Counted from the stretch's first letter, positions 1 through 8,740 are shown. The stretch: DNA of 35,319 nucleotides from Armatimonadota bacterium (GCA_026392115.1 JAPLCQ010000077.1:1-35319), one strand, 5' to 3'. The notes: generated by a model not told the origin, from the letters alone. Numbers and translations are program-made.

Positions 1-632
1 GCGATGCCGTGGGCCGCGGCCTTGGCCACCATGTCCGGCTGTCGGGTAGACCGCTCCACGGCGGTGCCCATGGCGTAGCCGTTGTTCTCCAAGATGAAGA
101 GCACGGGTACGCCGTAGAGCGCGGCCATGTTCATCGACTCATGCACGCCGCCCTGGTTGATGGCCCCGTCGCCGAAGTAGCAGACGCAGACCTGGTCGCC
201 GCCGCGCATCTTGATGGCGTAGCCTACGCCCAGCGCCACCGGAACGGGGCCGCCCACGATGCCGTCGCCGCCCAGGAAGCCGTACTCCGGGCCGATGAGG
301 TGCATGGAGCCGCCCTTGCCTGCGGCGCATCCGCCCACGCGGCCATACAGCTCGGCCATCACCTCGCGCATAGGCACGCCGCAGGAAATCGCGTGGCCGT
401 GGTCGCGATAGGTGCAGAGGATGTAGTCGTCGCGCCGCAGCAATGGCACCACGCCGGCGACCAGGGCCTCCTCGCCGTCATAGCGGTGGAGGTAGCCGCC
501 GATCTTGCCTTCACGGTACCGGCGGTAGAGCGACTCCTCAAAGCGCCGCACGCGAACCATGAGGCGGTACATGCTCAGCAGGTCCTGCGTGTCCGTGCAC
601 GTGTCGCGTGGGTCCAAAGTCAGTTTCGCCAT
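1..632 (-). CDS. pdhA: Pyruvate dehydrogenase E1 component alpha subunit (partial, 3' end outside window)
   Basis: This is the thiamine-diphosphate subunit of the E1 part of a 2-oxo acid dehydrogenase complex, which decarboxylates pyruvate (or a related 2-oxo acid) in the cytoplasm. The 210 visible residues begin with MAKLTLDPRDT at 632. They include the entry segment around residues 21-56 (MYRLMVRVRRFEE, then YDGEEA), the HGH-containing TYRDHGHAISCG at 74-84, and GKGGSMH at 105-111. The complete TPP/Mg motif runs from GDGAINQG (154-161) to ENNGYAMGT (182-190). Family members are usually 320-370 residues, so roughly the last third is missing at the window edge. The reading frame continues open off position 1. 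Upstream is mfd on the same strand, 91 bp away. A branched-chain or acetoin dehydrogenase E1 alpha is the alternative; the beta subunit that would help decide should lie beyond the edge. Confidence 0.92.
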   Translation of the reverse strand, partial: MAKLTLDPRDTCTDTQDLLSMYRLMVRVRRFEESLYRRYREGKIGGYLHRYDGEEALVAGVVPLLRRDDYILCTYRDHGHAISCGVPMREVMAELYGRVGGCAAGKGGSMHLIGPEYGFLGGDGIVGGPVPVALGVGYAIKMRGGDQVCVCYFGDGAINQGGVHESMNMAALYGVPVLFILENNGYAMGTAVERSTRQPDMVAKAAAHGI

Positions 633-655
633 TGATCATGTAACTCCAGCGGGCG

Positions 656-683
656 GGTCGGCAGCCTCATGGCCGGGCCGACC
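656..683 (-). terminator. Weak inverted repeat between mfd and pdhA
   Basis: A perfect 7-bp GC-rich repeat (GGTCGGC at 656-662, GCCGACC at 677-683) with a 14-nt loop lies 41 bp past the mfd stop on the minus strand. No T tract follows. It could be a weak terminator or attenuator between mfd and pdhA, or chance in GC-rich DNA. Confidence 0.2.
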
Positions 684-723
684 GTATCGCCTATATTCTG
701 CACTATGAAGGGGCCGCGCGCTC

Positions 724-3700
724 TTAGAGGCCCGGCCTGCGCGGCGCCAGGGCGTGCTCGAGCACGTCGATCATCTCCTCGATGTTGCCCAGGACCGGCT
801 TGCCGGAGAGGCCCAGCACCATGGAGTCGGCCAGGAACCGGTGGGTCGGGAACATATGCGTCAGGGAGCGGATGGCCTTGGCCGTGAGGTGGACGGTGGG
901 GCCGAAGCGGACGGTGACCTGGTTCTTCTCGCCGCGCATGCCGGACAGGCCGATCCTCTTGGCCCGGAGCCGAATCCGCAGGACGTTGAGGGCGTTCCAG
1001 ACCGACTCCGGCGGAGAGCCGAACCGATCCTCGAGCTCCTCCAGCAGCAGGTCCACATCGGAGTCGTCCCGCACGGACGCCATGCGCTTGTAGAAGAAGA
1101 TGCGGTCCGCCTCGCCGGGGATATACGTCCGCGGGATGTGCGCCGTCACCGGGAGGTCCGCCGGCGGCAGCGTCTCGTCGACGAGCTCTTCGCCCCTCGC
1201 CTCGGAGACCGCCTGGGCCAGCAGCTCGCAGTAGAGGTCGAAGCCCACGGCGCAGACGGCGCCGGACTGCTGGGCGCCCAGGAGGTTGCCCGCGCCGCGA
1301 ATCTCCAGGTCGCGCATGGCGATCTGGAAGCCCGAACCCAGGGCGGTGAACTCGCGAATGGCCTGCAGGCGGGCCTGCGCCTCCTCGCTCAGCTTCTTGT
1401 GGGCGCGCACCAGCAGGTAGGCGTAGGCCTGCCGGTTGGATCGCCCCACGCGGCCCCGGAGCTGGTAGAGCTGCGCCAGACCCAGGTGGTCGGCATGGTC
1501 TACGATGATCGTGTTCGCGTTCGAGATGTCCAGCCCGTTCTCGATGATGGTGGTGCAAACCAGGATATCGAACTCGTGATGGTAGAAGTCGAACATGATC
1601 CGCTCGAGCTCGTCTTCCGACATCTGGCCGTGCCCCACGCGGACGCGGGCGTCCGGCAAGAGGCGCTGGATGCGCTGCGCCAGGTGGTCGATCGACTCGA
1701 CGCGGTTGTGGACGATGTAGACCTGGCCGCCGCGCTGGATTTCGCGGAGCACCGCGTCGCGCACCACGTCGTCCTCGAACTCGCGGACGTAGGTGATGAT
1801 CGGCACCCGGCCCATGGGCGGGTCCTCGATGACGCTCATGTCGCGCAGGCCGGACAGGGCCATGGAGAGCGTTCGCGGGATGGGCGTGGCCGTCAGGGTG
1901 ACCACATCCACCGTCTTGCGGAGGAGCTTCAGCTGCTCCTTCTGCGCCACGCCGAAGCGCTGCTCCTCGTCGACGATGACCATGCCGAGCTTGTTGAAGT
2001 GTACGTCCTTGGAGAGGAGCCGGTGCGTGCCGATCAGGATGTCCGTGACGCCGGTGCGGACGCGCTCGATGGTCTCCTTCTGCTGCTGGCGCGTGCGGAA
2101 GCGGCTCATCAGCTCCACCTCGATGGGGTAGGCCGCCAGGCGCTCGGAGAAGGTGCTGTGGTGCTGCGCCGCAAGCACGGTGGTTGGGCAGAGCACGGCT
2201 ACCTGCCGACCGGCCTCCACGACCTTGAACGCCGCCCGGATGGCCACCTCGGTCTTGCCGAAGCCCACGTCGCCGCAGATCAGCCTGTCGGCGGGACGCA
2301 TCAGGTCCATGTCGGCCTTCACATCGTTGATGGCCCGAAGCTGGCTCGGCGTCTCATCGTAGGGGAAGGCCTCTTCCATCTCCGCCTGCCAGAGGCTGTC
2401 CTCGCCGTAGGGCGGCCTCTCGGCGGCTTGTCGCGCGGCGTAGAGGTCGATGAGCTCCTTGGCCATGAGCTTGGCCTGCTCACGGGCCTTGCGCGTTGTC
2501 CGCTGCCACTCCACCCCGCCGATGCGGTTCACGGTGGGCGCGGCGCCTTCGGTGCCGATGTAGCGCTGGACGCGGTCGATCTGGTCCGCCGGCACGAAGA
2601 GGCGGTCCGCGCCCGCGTACTGGATGTGGAGGAAGTCCTTCTCTGCTCCCTCGGAGATGCGCTTGACCAGGCCCCGGTAGACGCCGATGCCGTGGTTCAC
2701 ATGCACCACATAGTCGCCTGGGCGCAGGTCCAGCAGCGTGGAGATGGGCACGCCGCCGGTGGATCGCTTGCGGGCCGCCACGGGCCGCGACGCTCCGAAT
2801 AGCTCGGCGTCGGTGGCGATGAAGAGCCCGACTTCGGCGAACTTGAGCCCCTGCCGCAGCTTTCCTTCGGTCACCATGAGGCCGCCGCCCGCGGGAGCGG
2901 CGTCGGAGACCTGGAGCTGGAGCTCTCCGCAGATCTCGCGCACACGGTGCGGCTGGCTGCTCACCAGGACGCAGAGGCCCCGGTTGGCGATCCAGTTGCG
3001 GATTTCGGCTGCGAAGATGTCGAGGCGGGAGCGGTAGCCCTCGATGGGCGCCGCGGTCACCGGCCAGCGGGCGGACTGCTCGAAGCCTTCGTGGACCCGT
3101 GGGATGGCGCTGAGCGCCAGCGTCGGCAACTCGCGGGCCGCGCGCTCCAGGGCGGGTGCGAAGCGGTCCTCGGGGTCGGCGCCGAAGAGGAGTTCGCCGC
3201 GCTCGCGACGCCGGTTGCGCGACGAGGAGAGCTCGCGGCTGTGGTGCTCCCAGTGGATCCGCACCTGGTCGGGATCATCCACAACGAGGATCGCCGGGGC
3301 GGCGCCGTCGGGCGCGGTGGCCGCGAACCCGAATCCGTCGGAGGTGACCGGCGTCAGGAACTCGATGTACTCCTCGATGCCGTCGAACCAGACCCCGCTC
3401 TCCAGCCGCGTCAAGTCGTCGCCCACGCTCTCGGCCACCCGGTCGGCGGCCTCGCGGAGGCTCAGCTTGCGGAGCTCGGCCTCACGGGCCTTGAGCATGG
3501 CCTGGAGGCTGGGCAGGGCGCGGTTGATGCCCTCGCTGGTGAGGCGGAACTCGCGCGCCGGGTAGACGGTCACGCCGGAGACATCGCGCAGGGAGCGCTG
3601 AGTACCCGCGTCGAAAACGCGAATGCGCTCTACTTCGTCTCCAAAGAAGTCCAGGCGAATGGGCGCCGATCCCGTGATGGGGTAGATGTCCAGGATGCCG

Positions 3701-4242
3701 CCGCGCCGGGCGAACTGGCCCGGCCGCGTGACGGTCGTCTCGATCTCGTAGCCCAGCGCGGCCAGGCGGCCCAGGGCGGCGTCCATCTCGATGCGGTCGC
3801 CCTGCTTGAGTTCCAGCGCGCGGTTCAGGATGTCGGCGGGTGGGCCCACGCGCTGGCTGGCGCCCTCGGCGGTGGCGACGACGATGCAGGGCTCTGGGCG
3901 GCCCAGCGCGACCAGCCCGGCGACGCGCTCGCCGACCTGGCGCCAGTCTGTGGCGTCGCGGGATTGCCAGCGCCCCTCGGAGGCGGGCAGGATGAAGAGC
4001 TGTTCTTCGGGCACGCCGAAGTTGCGCAGGTCATCGGCCATGCGTTGCATCTGCTCGTCGCCCGAGGTGAGGATGAGGATGCGGGCGCCCGTGCGTTGGT
4101 GGATGCGCGCGGTAAGGAGCGCCTTGGAGACGCCCGCGATGCCATCGACCTGGCAGGGCGAACCGGGCGTGCGGAGGGCTCCGAGGATGTCGTCAAGGCA
4201 CGGGAGGGCGTCGATGCGCCGGGGCAGTTCTGGCAGCGTCAT
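724..4242 (-). CDS. mfd: Transcription-repair coupling factor Mfd
   Basis: This 1172-residue SF2 DNA translocase removes RNA polymerase stalled at lesions and recruits UvrA. In order it shows a UvrB-homologous N-terminal module, the RNA-polymerase-interacting segment (DYVVHVNHGIGVYRGL, with RLFVPADQIDRVQRY after it), Walker A (GDVGFGKTEVA), DEEQ box (VIVDEEQRFG), motif III (LTATPIPRTL), motif VI (GRVGRSNRQAYAYLL), and the C-terminal TRCF domain that masks UvrA binding. Length is normal for the family. I start it at the ATG at 4242 (MTLPELPRR). The frame stays open up to an ATG at 4314, but that ATG lies on the -10 hexamer of the apparent promoter (4303-4308), so the longer form could not be fully transcribed from it. 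No clear ribosome binding site precedes 4242. Confidence 0.97.
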   Translation of the reverse strand: MTLPELPRRIDALPCLDDILGALRTPGSPCQVDGIAGVSKALLTARIHQRTGARILILTSGDEQMQRMADDLRNFGVPEEQLFILPASEGRWQSRDATDWRQVGERVAGLVALGRPEPCIVVATAEGASQRVGPPADILNRALELKQGDRIEMDAALGRLAALGYEIETTVTRPGQFARRGGILDIYPITGSAPIRLDFFGDEVERIRVFDAGTQRSLRDVSGVTVYPAREFRLTSEGINRALPSLQAMLKAREAELRKLSLREAADRVAESVGDDLTRLESGVWFDGIEEYIEFLTPVTSDGFGFAATAPDGAAPAILVVDDPDQVRIHWEHHSRELSSSRNRRRERGELLFGADPEDRFAPALERAARELPTLALSAIPRVHEGFEQSARWPVTAAPIEGYRSRLDIFAAEIRNWIANRGLCVLVSSQPHRVREICGELQLQVSDAAPAGGGLMVTEGKLRQGLKFAEVGLFIATDAELFGASRPVAARKRSTGGVPISTLLDLRPGDYVVHVNHGIGVYRGLVKRISEGAEKDFLHIQYAGADRLFVPADQIDRVQRYIGTEGAAPTVNRIGGVEWQRTTRKAREQAKLMAKELIDLYAARQAAERPPYGEDSLWQAEMEEAFPYDETPSQLRAINDVKADMDLMRPADRLICGDVGFGKTEVAIRAAFKVVEAGRQVAVLCPTTVLAAQHHSTFSERLAAYPIEVELMSRFRTRQQQKETIERVRTGVTDILIGTHRLLSKDVHFNKLGMVIVDEEQRFGVAQKEQLKLLRKTVDVVTLTATPIPRTLSMALSGLRDMSVIEDPPMGRVPIITYVREFEDDVVRDAVLREIQRGGQVYIVHNRVESIDHLAQRIQRLLPDARVRVGHGQMSEDELERIMFDFYHHEFDILVCTTIIENGLDISNANTIIVDHADHLGLAQLYQLRGRVGRSNRQAYAYLLVRAHKKLSEEAQARLQAIREFTALGSGFQIAMRDLEIRGAGNLLGAQQSGAVCAVGFDLYCELLAQAVSEARGEELVDETLPPADLPVTAHIPRTYIPGEADRIFFYKRMASVRDDSDVDLLLEELEDRFGSPPESVWNALNVLRIRLRAKRIGLSGMRGEKNQVTVRFGPTVHLTAKAIRSLTHMFPTHRFLADSMVLGLSGKPVLGNIEEMIDVLEHALAPRRPGL

Positions 4243-4302
4243 AGCGGGTGGCGCACCGGAGGGAGGTGTTTCGGCGGCCTGCCGCGTTCCGGGAGCGCCA
4301 GC

Positions 4303-4333
4303 ATTATACCGCACGGTCGTCGGGCCGCCTCAA
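4303..4333 (-). promoter_or_regulatory. Candidate sigma70-type promoter of mfd
   Basis: On the minus strand a perfect TATAAT (4308-4303) follows TTGAGG (4333-4328) at a 19-bp spacing, slightly long. Initiation around 4296 would give a leader of about 54 nt to the ATG at 4242. The -35 element overlaps the stop codon of the small membrane gene upstream. This exact hexamer stands out in a GC-rich region. Confidence 0.5.
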
Positions 4334-4620
4334 CGCCACAGCCGGGGCGCCAGCGCGGTGGCCACCGCCGCCGCCAGCGCGATCGCCGTGAGCGCCGTCG
4401 CGGCTACGGAAGCCCGGTTGCCTGCGCGACCCTCGGCGTGGGCCGCCACGGCCAGCCTGGCCACCGGCGTCAGAATCGCGGCGAAGAGGCCGGCGTACAG
4501 AAGCGCCGTGGCATGGCGCCACGAACCCGCGGCCAGACCGCAAGCCAGCAGCGTTGCCGTGACGGCCACCCCCGTCCGTAGCGCCGCCGCCGCGCGCCCA
4601 CTCGTGTCAGACGATTCCAT
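4330..4620 (-). CDS. Small membrane protein, DUF1634-like
   Basis: A 96-residue protein with three hydrophobic helices (about 15-32, 38-58 and 70-91). The middle one ends in the segment FAAILTPVARLAVAA, which matches what I remember of the DUF1634 family signature (a leucine-rich helix running into TPVxRV, followed by a polar stretch and a last helix). Function of that family is unknown; members are often predicted inner-membrane proteins beside permeases. Here no permease is adjacent: mfd follows on the same strand, with the mfd promoter overlapping this stop codon. The start is the ATG at 4620, 78 bp from the divergent cyclase gene. No convincing ribosome binding site is seen. The coding call is supported by the hydrophobic pattern; the family call is tentative. 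Confidence 0.55.
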   Translation of the reverse strand: MESSDTSGRAAAALRTGVAVTATLLACGLAAGSWRHATALLYAGLFAAILTPVARLAVAAHAEGRAGNRASVAATALTAIALAAAVATALAPRLWR

Positions 4621-4698
4621 GGCTTCAGGTTACCCAACGCCGCGCCGCCGCCGTCATGGCCTCGCCGTGACGGTGCTATCATCTAGCCGGAGCAAACC

Positions 4699-6441
4699 AT
4701 GAGCGCGCCGCAGCCCGAACCCTCGTCCGTCCCCCAGGCGGGCACGCCGCCGACAGGGGTGGTCACCTTCCTCTTCACCGACATCGTCGGTTCCACCGAC
4801 ATGTGGGAGAGGCATGGCGACGCGTTCCTGCCCGTGCTGCAGACGCACGATGCCGTCTTGCGCTCGACCGTGGCCAAGCATAGCGGCTATGTCGTGAAGA
4901 CCGAAGGCGACTCCTTCAAGGTGGCCTTCGCCAACGCCGCCGATGCCATCAACTGCGCGGTGGAGGCCCAGGCCGCCCTGCAGCGCTACCCGTGGCCGGA
5001 TGACATCGGCGCCGTCGACGTGCGCATGGGCGTCCATTCCGGGCGTCCTTTCCACCAGACCGGCGACTACTTCGGCCCCACGGTGAACCGCGCGTCGCGC
5101 ATCGCCGGAGCCGCCCACGGCGGGCAGATCCTCGTCTCCGAGGACGCCGCAGCCATGGCCGAGGCGGGCCTGGACGCCCACGCCGTCTTCTCCGACATGG
5201 GCCACCACCGCCTGAAGGACCTGGGTTCCGCCGTGCGCCTCTTCAGCGTGAGCCACCCGGACCTGGACGCCCGCAGCCACCTGCCGCCGCGCACCCTGAA
5301 CGGGCGGCCCAACAACCTGCCCGTGCAGCGCACCACCTTCGTGGGACGCGAGCGCGAAGTGGCGCAGCTCGCCCGGATGCTGGGCGAGGCCGGCGGTCGT
5401 CTCACGGCCGTCACGGGACCCGAGGGCGTCGGCAAGACGCGCCTCATCCTGCAGGCCGCCGCCGAGCGCATCGACTGGTTCCCCGACGGCGTCTGGCTCG
5501 TGCGCCTCAGCGACCTGCCCGATGCCGAGGCGGCCGCCCGCGCCGTGGCGGCGGAGGTCGGCATCGACCTCGCGGGCCATCCCACGGCCGTGGACGCCGT
5601 GCGCGAGCATCTGGCCCGGCGGGAGTGCCTGCTGATCCTCGACGATTGCGGCAACGCGCCCGAGGCCGGACGCCTGCTTCGCGAGCTGCTCTCCGGCGCG
5701 CCGTCGCTCCGTTGCGTGGTCACGTCGCGCCGCTCGTTGGATGTCTCCGAGGCCGCCGAGGTCGAGGTGCCGCCCCTCTCGATGCCCGAGGAGAGCCCCA
5801 CGGCTCGCGAGGTGATGGAGAGCGAGGCCGGTCGCCTCTTCGTGGAGCGCGTCTCCGAGGTCCGCCCGGACTTCCGCCTCACCGAGCAGCGCGCCAAACC
5901 CACCGGACGCCTCACGCGCCTGTTGGGCGGCCTGCCCGGCGCGTTGGAGAAGGCGGCCGAGATGTTCCGAGGTCCCGAGGGCCAGGCGGGCGTGGGTCTC
6001 GCCGATCTGGGCAGGGAGGTGGCACAAGCCGCCGAGATACTCACCCGCGCCACGGTCAGCAAGAGCCAGGAGCTGGTGGACCGCCTCAACACCTCGCCCA
6101 CCATGGCTTCGTTCCTCCAGAACCTCAGCGCCGCCCTGACCGACGCCCACGCGCTGGAGGAGGCCGAGGAGGCCTGCCGGCAGGCCATGGAGATGCACCG
6201 GGCCAACGGCAACCGGGCGGGCGTGGCGGCCTCCATGCGCCGGCTGGGCCTCATCGCCATGGCCCGGAAGCAGTTCGAGCGCGCCGAGGCGCTGCTGACG
6301 GCCGCACGGGATTCGTTGCAGGCCCTGGGCTCGCCCGAGGCCCTGGAGGTCGAAGCCGAGATCGCCGCGGTCCGCAGGGCGGCGGCGCGCCGGGCCGGAC
6401 TGGAAACCGCCGTGCAAGGTATCGCGCCGGACGCGGCGTAG
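4699..6441 (+). CDS. Class III adenylate/guanylate cyclase fused to NB-ARC-like ATPase
   Basis: A 580-residue signalling protein. Residues 20-185 form a class III nucleotide cyclase catalytic domain with every key residue present: metal aspartates D28 (FTDIVGST) and D71 (KTEGDSF), substrate-selecting K67 and D123 (TGDYFG), and transition-state N130 and R134 (VNRASRI). The Lys/Asp pair favours ATP, so cAMP is the likely product. A STAND-type ATPase follows, opening with FVGRERE (214-220), Walker A GPEGVGKT (240-247) and Walker B LLILDDCG (311-318). TPR-like helices follow from about 460. Such proteins often run to 900 residues or more, so the sensor tail is short, and no LuxR-type DNA-binding domain is present. 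No transmembrane helix is seen. GGAG at 4689-4692 sits 6 nt before the ATG. The acyl-CoA ligase follows 43 bp downstream and may be co-transcribed. Confidence 0.9.
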   Translation: MSAPQPEPSSVPQAGTPPTGVVTFLFTDIVGSTDMWERHGDAFLPVLQTHDAVLRSTVAKHSGYVVKTEGDSFKVAFANAADAINCAVEAQAALQRYPWPDDIGAVDVRMGVHSGRPFHQTGDYFGPTVNRASRIAGAAHGGQILVSEDAAAMAEAGLDAHAVFSDMGHHRLKDLGSAVRLFSVSHPDLDARSHLPPRTLNGRPNNLPVQRTTFVGREREVAQLARMLGEAGGRLTAVTGPEGVGKTRLILQAAAERIDWFPDGVWLVRLSDLPDAEAAARAVAAEVGIDLAGHPTAVDAVREHLARRECLLILDDCGNAPEAGRLLRELLSGAPSLRCVVTSRRSLDVSEAAEVEVPPLSMPEESPTAREVMESEAGRLFVERVSEVRPDFRLTEQRAKPTGRLTRLLGGLPGALEKAAEMFRGPEGQAGVGLADLGREVAQAAEILTRATVSKSQELVDRLNTSPTMASFLQNLSAALTDAHALEEAEEACRQAMEMHRANGNRAGVAASMRRLGLIAMARKQFERAEALLTAARDSLQALGSPEALEVEAEIAAVRRAAARRAGLETAVQGIAPDAA

Positions 6442-6484
6442 CAGGGGAGTAAGCCGGACACACCTGAACACTTCGGAGGCAATG

Positions 6485-8011
6485 ATGCTGCTATACGATG
6501 TGATACGCAAAGGGGCTGAGGAGTACCCGCAGGATAGTGCGATCCTCTTCCGCGATCAGGCCATCACCTACGGCGAACTGGCCCGCCGCGTGCAGTGCGC
6601 CGCACGGGGCATGATGGCCCGGGGCATCGGCAGGGGCGACCGTGTCGCCATCCTCCTGCCGAACTGTCCCGAGTTCACCGTGGCCTACTACGCGGCGACG
6701 GCCATCGGCGCCATCGCCGTGCCCGCCAACCCGCTGCTCAAGGCGCCGGAACTCGTGCACATCTGGGGGGATGCCGGAGCCCGCATGGCCGTCACCTTCC
6801 CGCACTGCCTGGCCGTCGCCGCGGAGGCCCGCAAGAGCCTCCCGGAGCTGGCGACGCTGGTCGCCACCGACCCCGTCGAGGGCGCCGACCTGACGTTCGC
6901 CGAGCTGGAGGGCCTGGGATCGCCAGAGCCGCTGCCGGCCGATGCCTGCGCCGAGACCGACCCGGCCGTCTTCATCTACACCTCCGGCACCACGGGAAAG
7001 CCCAAGGGCGCCGTCCTGTCGCACAAGAACCTCATCTCGAACTGCCGCCAGTTCCTGCAGGTGCTCTTCTTCGAGCGGACCGACAACCTGCTCTGCGTGC
7101 TGCCGCTCTTCCACTCGTTCGCCGGCACCGTCTGCCAGAATGCCGCGCTCCTCTCCGGCTGCCGCTTCACCATCGTCGAACTCTTCCAGCCTGCCCGCAT
7201 CATGGACGCCGTGGCGCAGCACGGGGTGACCCTCTTCCCCGGCGTTCCCGCCATGTACGCCGCGCTCACCCAGTACGCCTCCGACCGCGCCGAGGACTTC
7301 CGCACGGTCCGCTACTGCATCTCCGGCGGAGCGCCTATGCCGGTGGCGGTCATGCGCCTCTTCGAGGAGCGCTTCAACGTCGTGGTGCTGGAGGGCGACG
7401 GACCCACGGAGTGCAGCCCCGCCACCGCCGTCAACCCGCCCGATGGTCCGCGCAAGCCGGGAACCATCGGCCCGGCCATCCCCGGCGTGGAGATGCGCAT
7501 CTTCGACGACAACGACCGGGAGGTCCCGCGGGGCGTCGTGGGCGAGATCGTGGTGCGCGGCGACAACATTATGCTGGGCTACCACAACCAGCCCGAAGCC
7601 ACAGCCGAGGCCATGACCAGCGGCTGGTACCACACCGGCGACCTGGGAACCATGGACGAGGACGGCTACTTCACCATCGTCGACCGGAAGAAGGACATGC
7701 TGCTCGTGGGGGGCATCAACGTCTACCCGCGCGAGGTGGAGGAGGTGCTCTACGCCAACCCCGCCATCGCCGACGCCGCCGTCATCGGCACGCCCGATCC
7801 CCTGCGCGGCGACCTGGTGACCGCCGTGGTGGTCCTCAAGCCCGAGGCCGTCCTCTCCGAGCGCGAGATCGTCGGCTGGTGCCGGTCGCAGCTGGCCAAC
7901 TACAAGGTGCCCCGCAAGGTCATCATCCGCGACCAGCTGCCCCGCAGCGACACGGGCAAGATCCTCAAGCGGCTCCTGCGCAAGGAGCTGGAACTGGGCC
8001 GCGAAGCATGA
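6485..8011 (+). CDS. AMP-forming acyl-CoA synthetase (long-chain type)
   Basis: An ANL-superfamily ligase of 508 residues that adenylates a carboxylic acid and transfers it to CoA. It shows the phosphate loop YTSGTTGKPKG (about 165-175), the YHTGDLG motif, the hinge DRKKDMLLVGG, and the C-terminal catalytic lysine in SDTGKILKR. The usual aromatic residue of the A5 motif (Y/F-G-x-T-E) is replaced by aspartate: the protein reads EGDGPTECSP near residue 305, a one-base difference (GAC for TAC). Length and overall pattern fit medium/long-chain fatty acyl-CoA ligases, though the substrate cannot be read off. Two ATGs stand in tandem at 6482 and 6485; GGAGG at 6475-6479 is 2 nt from the first and 5 nt from the second, so I prefer 6485. 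Its stop overlaps the tdk start (ATGA). Confidence 0.92.
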   Translation: MLLYDVIRKGAEEYPQDSAILFRDQAITYGELARRVQCAARGMMARGIGRGDRVAILLPNCPEFTVAYYAATAIGAIAVPANPLLKAPELVHIWGDAGARMAVTFPHCLAVAAEARKSLPELATLVATDPVEGADLTFAELEGLGSPEPLPADACAETDPAVFIYTSGTTGKPKGAVLSHKNLISNCRQFLQVLFFERTDNLLCVLPLFHSFAGTVCQNAALLSGCRFTIVELFQPARIMDAVAQHGVTLFPGVPAMYAALTQYASDRAEDFRTVRYCISGGAPMPVAVMRLFEERFNVVVLEGDGPTECSPATAVNPPDGPRKPGTIGPAIPGVEMRIFDDNDREVPRGVVGEIVVRGDNIMLGYHNQPEATAEAMTSGWYHTGDLGTMDEDGYFTIVDRKKDMLLVGGINVYPREVEEVLYANPAIADAAVIGTPDPLRGDLVTAVVVLKPEAVLSEREIVGWCRSQLANYKVPRKVIIRDQLPRSDTGKILKRLLRKELELGREA

Positions 8012-8682
8012 CGCGCCGCGTGGCCGACAAGCGGACCGGCTCCATCACCGTCATCACCGGCAGCATGTTCGCCGGCAAGACGGAGGAGCTGATACGGCTC
8101 GTGCGTCGCGCCATGCACGCCCGCAGGCGGGTGCAGGTCTTCAAGTCTGCTCTGGAGACTCGTGCGGAGACGGAGCTGATCCGAACCCACGACGGCATCG
8201 TCTTCAGCGCCGCTGCCGTGCGCGATACCGCCGAGATGGAGGCCCTCATCGAGCCGGACACCGACCTGGTGGCCGTCGAGGAGGTGCAGTTCTTCGACGA
8301 GCCGGTCGTGGACCTCTGCTGCCGGCTGGCCGACCGAGGCGTCACCGTCATCACGGCGGGGCTGGATCAGGATTTCCGGGGCATGCCGTTCGGGTTCATG
8401 CCCCGGCTCCTGGCCCTGGCCGAGGATGTCTACAAGCTCCACGCCATCTGCAAGAAGTGTGGAGCCGACGCCAGCCGGACCCAGCGCCTCATCGACGGCC
8501 GTCCCGCCTCGTACCACGACCCCATCATCCTCATCGGCGCCGAAGAGAGCTACGAGGCCCGATGCCGCGCCTGCCACGAGGTGACGAATCGGCCCGGCGC
8601 CCCCGCCGGGAAGCCGCGCAGGCCGAGGGGAGCCGCCAAGCCGCCGCCCCCGCCGCCGCAGATAGGCAGCCTCTTCGAGTAG
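8008..8682 (+). CDS. tdk: Thymidine kinase (type II)
   Basis: A 224-residue thymidine kinase for pyrimidine salvage (ATP + thymidine to dTMP), cytosolic and normally tetrameric. The P-loop is GSMFAGKT (18-25), the Walker B/catalytic segment VEEVQFF carries the general base E92, GLDQDFRG (118-125) follows, and a structural zinc site is formed by C148/C151 and C186/C189. The lasso loop and the SYEARCRACHEV end are typical. After residue 195 comes a basic, proline-rich tail (a run of six prolines near 212-217) that most family members lack or keep shorter. The start overlaps the acyl-CoA ligase stop by 4 nt, implying translational coupling, although the two enzymes have no obvious metabolic link. 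It is the last gene before the 81-bp gap that opens the glycan cluster. Confidence 0.96.
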   Translation: MTRRVADKRTGSITVITGSMFAGKTEELIRLVRRAMHARRRVQVFKSALETRAETELIRTHDGIVFSAAAVRDTAEMEALIEPDTDLVAVEEVQFFDEPVVDLCCRLADRGVTVITAGLDQDFRGMPFGFMPRLLALAEDVYKLHAICKKCGADASRTQRLIDGRPASYHDPIILIGAEESYEARCRACHEVTNRPGAPAGKPRRPRGAAKPPPPPPQIGSLFE

Positions 8683-8728
8683 CCGAGGCGCGCGGGGCAG
8701 GAGTCGCGGGGTCCCGAGCCGTACTTAG

Positions 8729-8740
8729 CGTGCGCGCACG
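8729..8740. promoter_or_regulatory. 12-bp perfect palindrome before the glycan cluster
   Basis: CGTGCGCGCACG is self-complementary over 12 bp and lies 24 bp before the first gene of the glycan block, inside the only non-coding gap (8683-8763) where the block's promoter could sit. It might be an operator for a dimeric repressor or activator. No regulator gene is adjacent, no convincing -35/-10 pair is visible, and GC-alternating palindromes are common in DNA of this composition. Confidence 0.25.

Noticed and set aside
9-635. 208-codon plus-strand open frame at the left edge
   Set aside because: It is opposite the pdhA frame, which carries the full TPP motif; the plus-strand product has no recognisable domain.
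4243-4314. Longer N-terminus for Mfd from the ATG at 4314
   Set aside because: The ATG overlaps the TATAAT element and the extra residues are not like an Mfd N-terminus.
4654-6510. 618-codon open frame antisense to the cyclase gene
   Set aside because: The plus-strand frame has intact cyclase and Walker motifs; the antisense product is low-complexity His/Gly/Arg-rich, typical of GC-rich shadow frames. The same holds for 2947-4581 (plus), 754-2802 (plus), 14268-16184 (minus) and 23129-25258 (minus).
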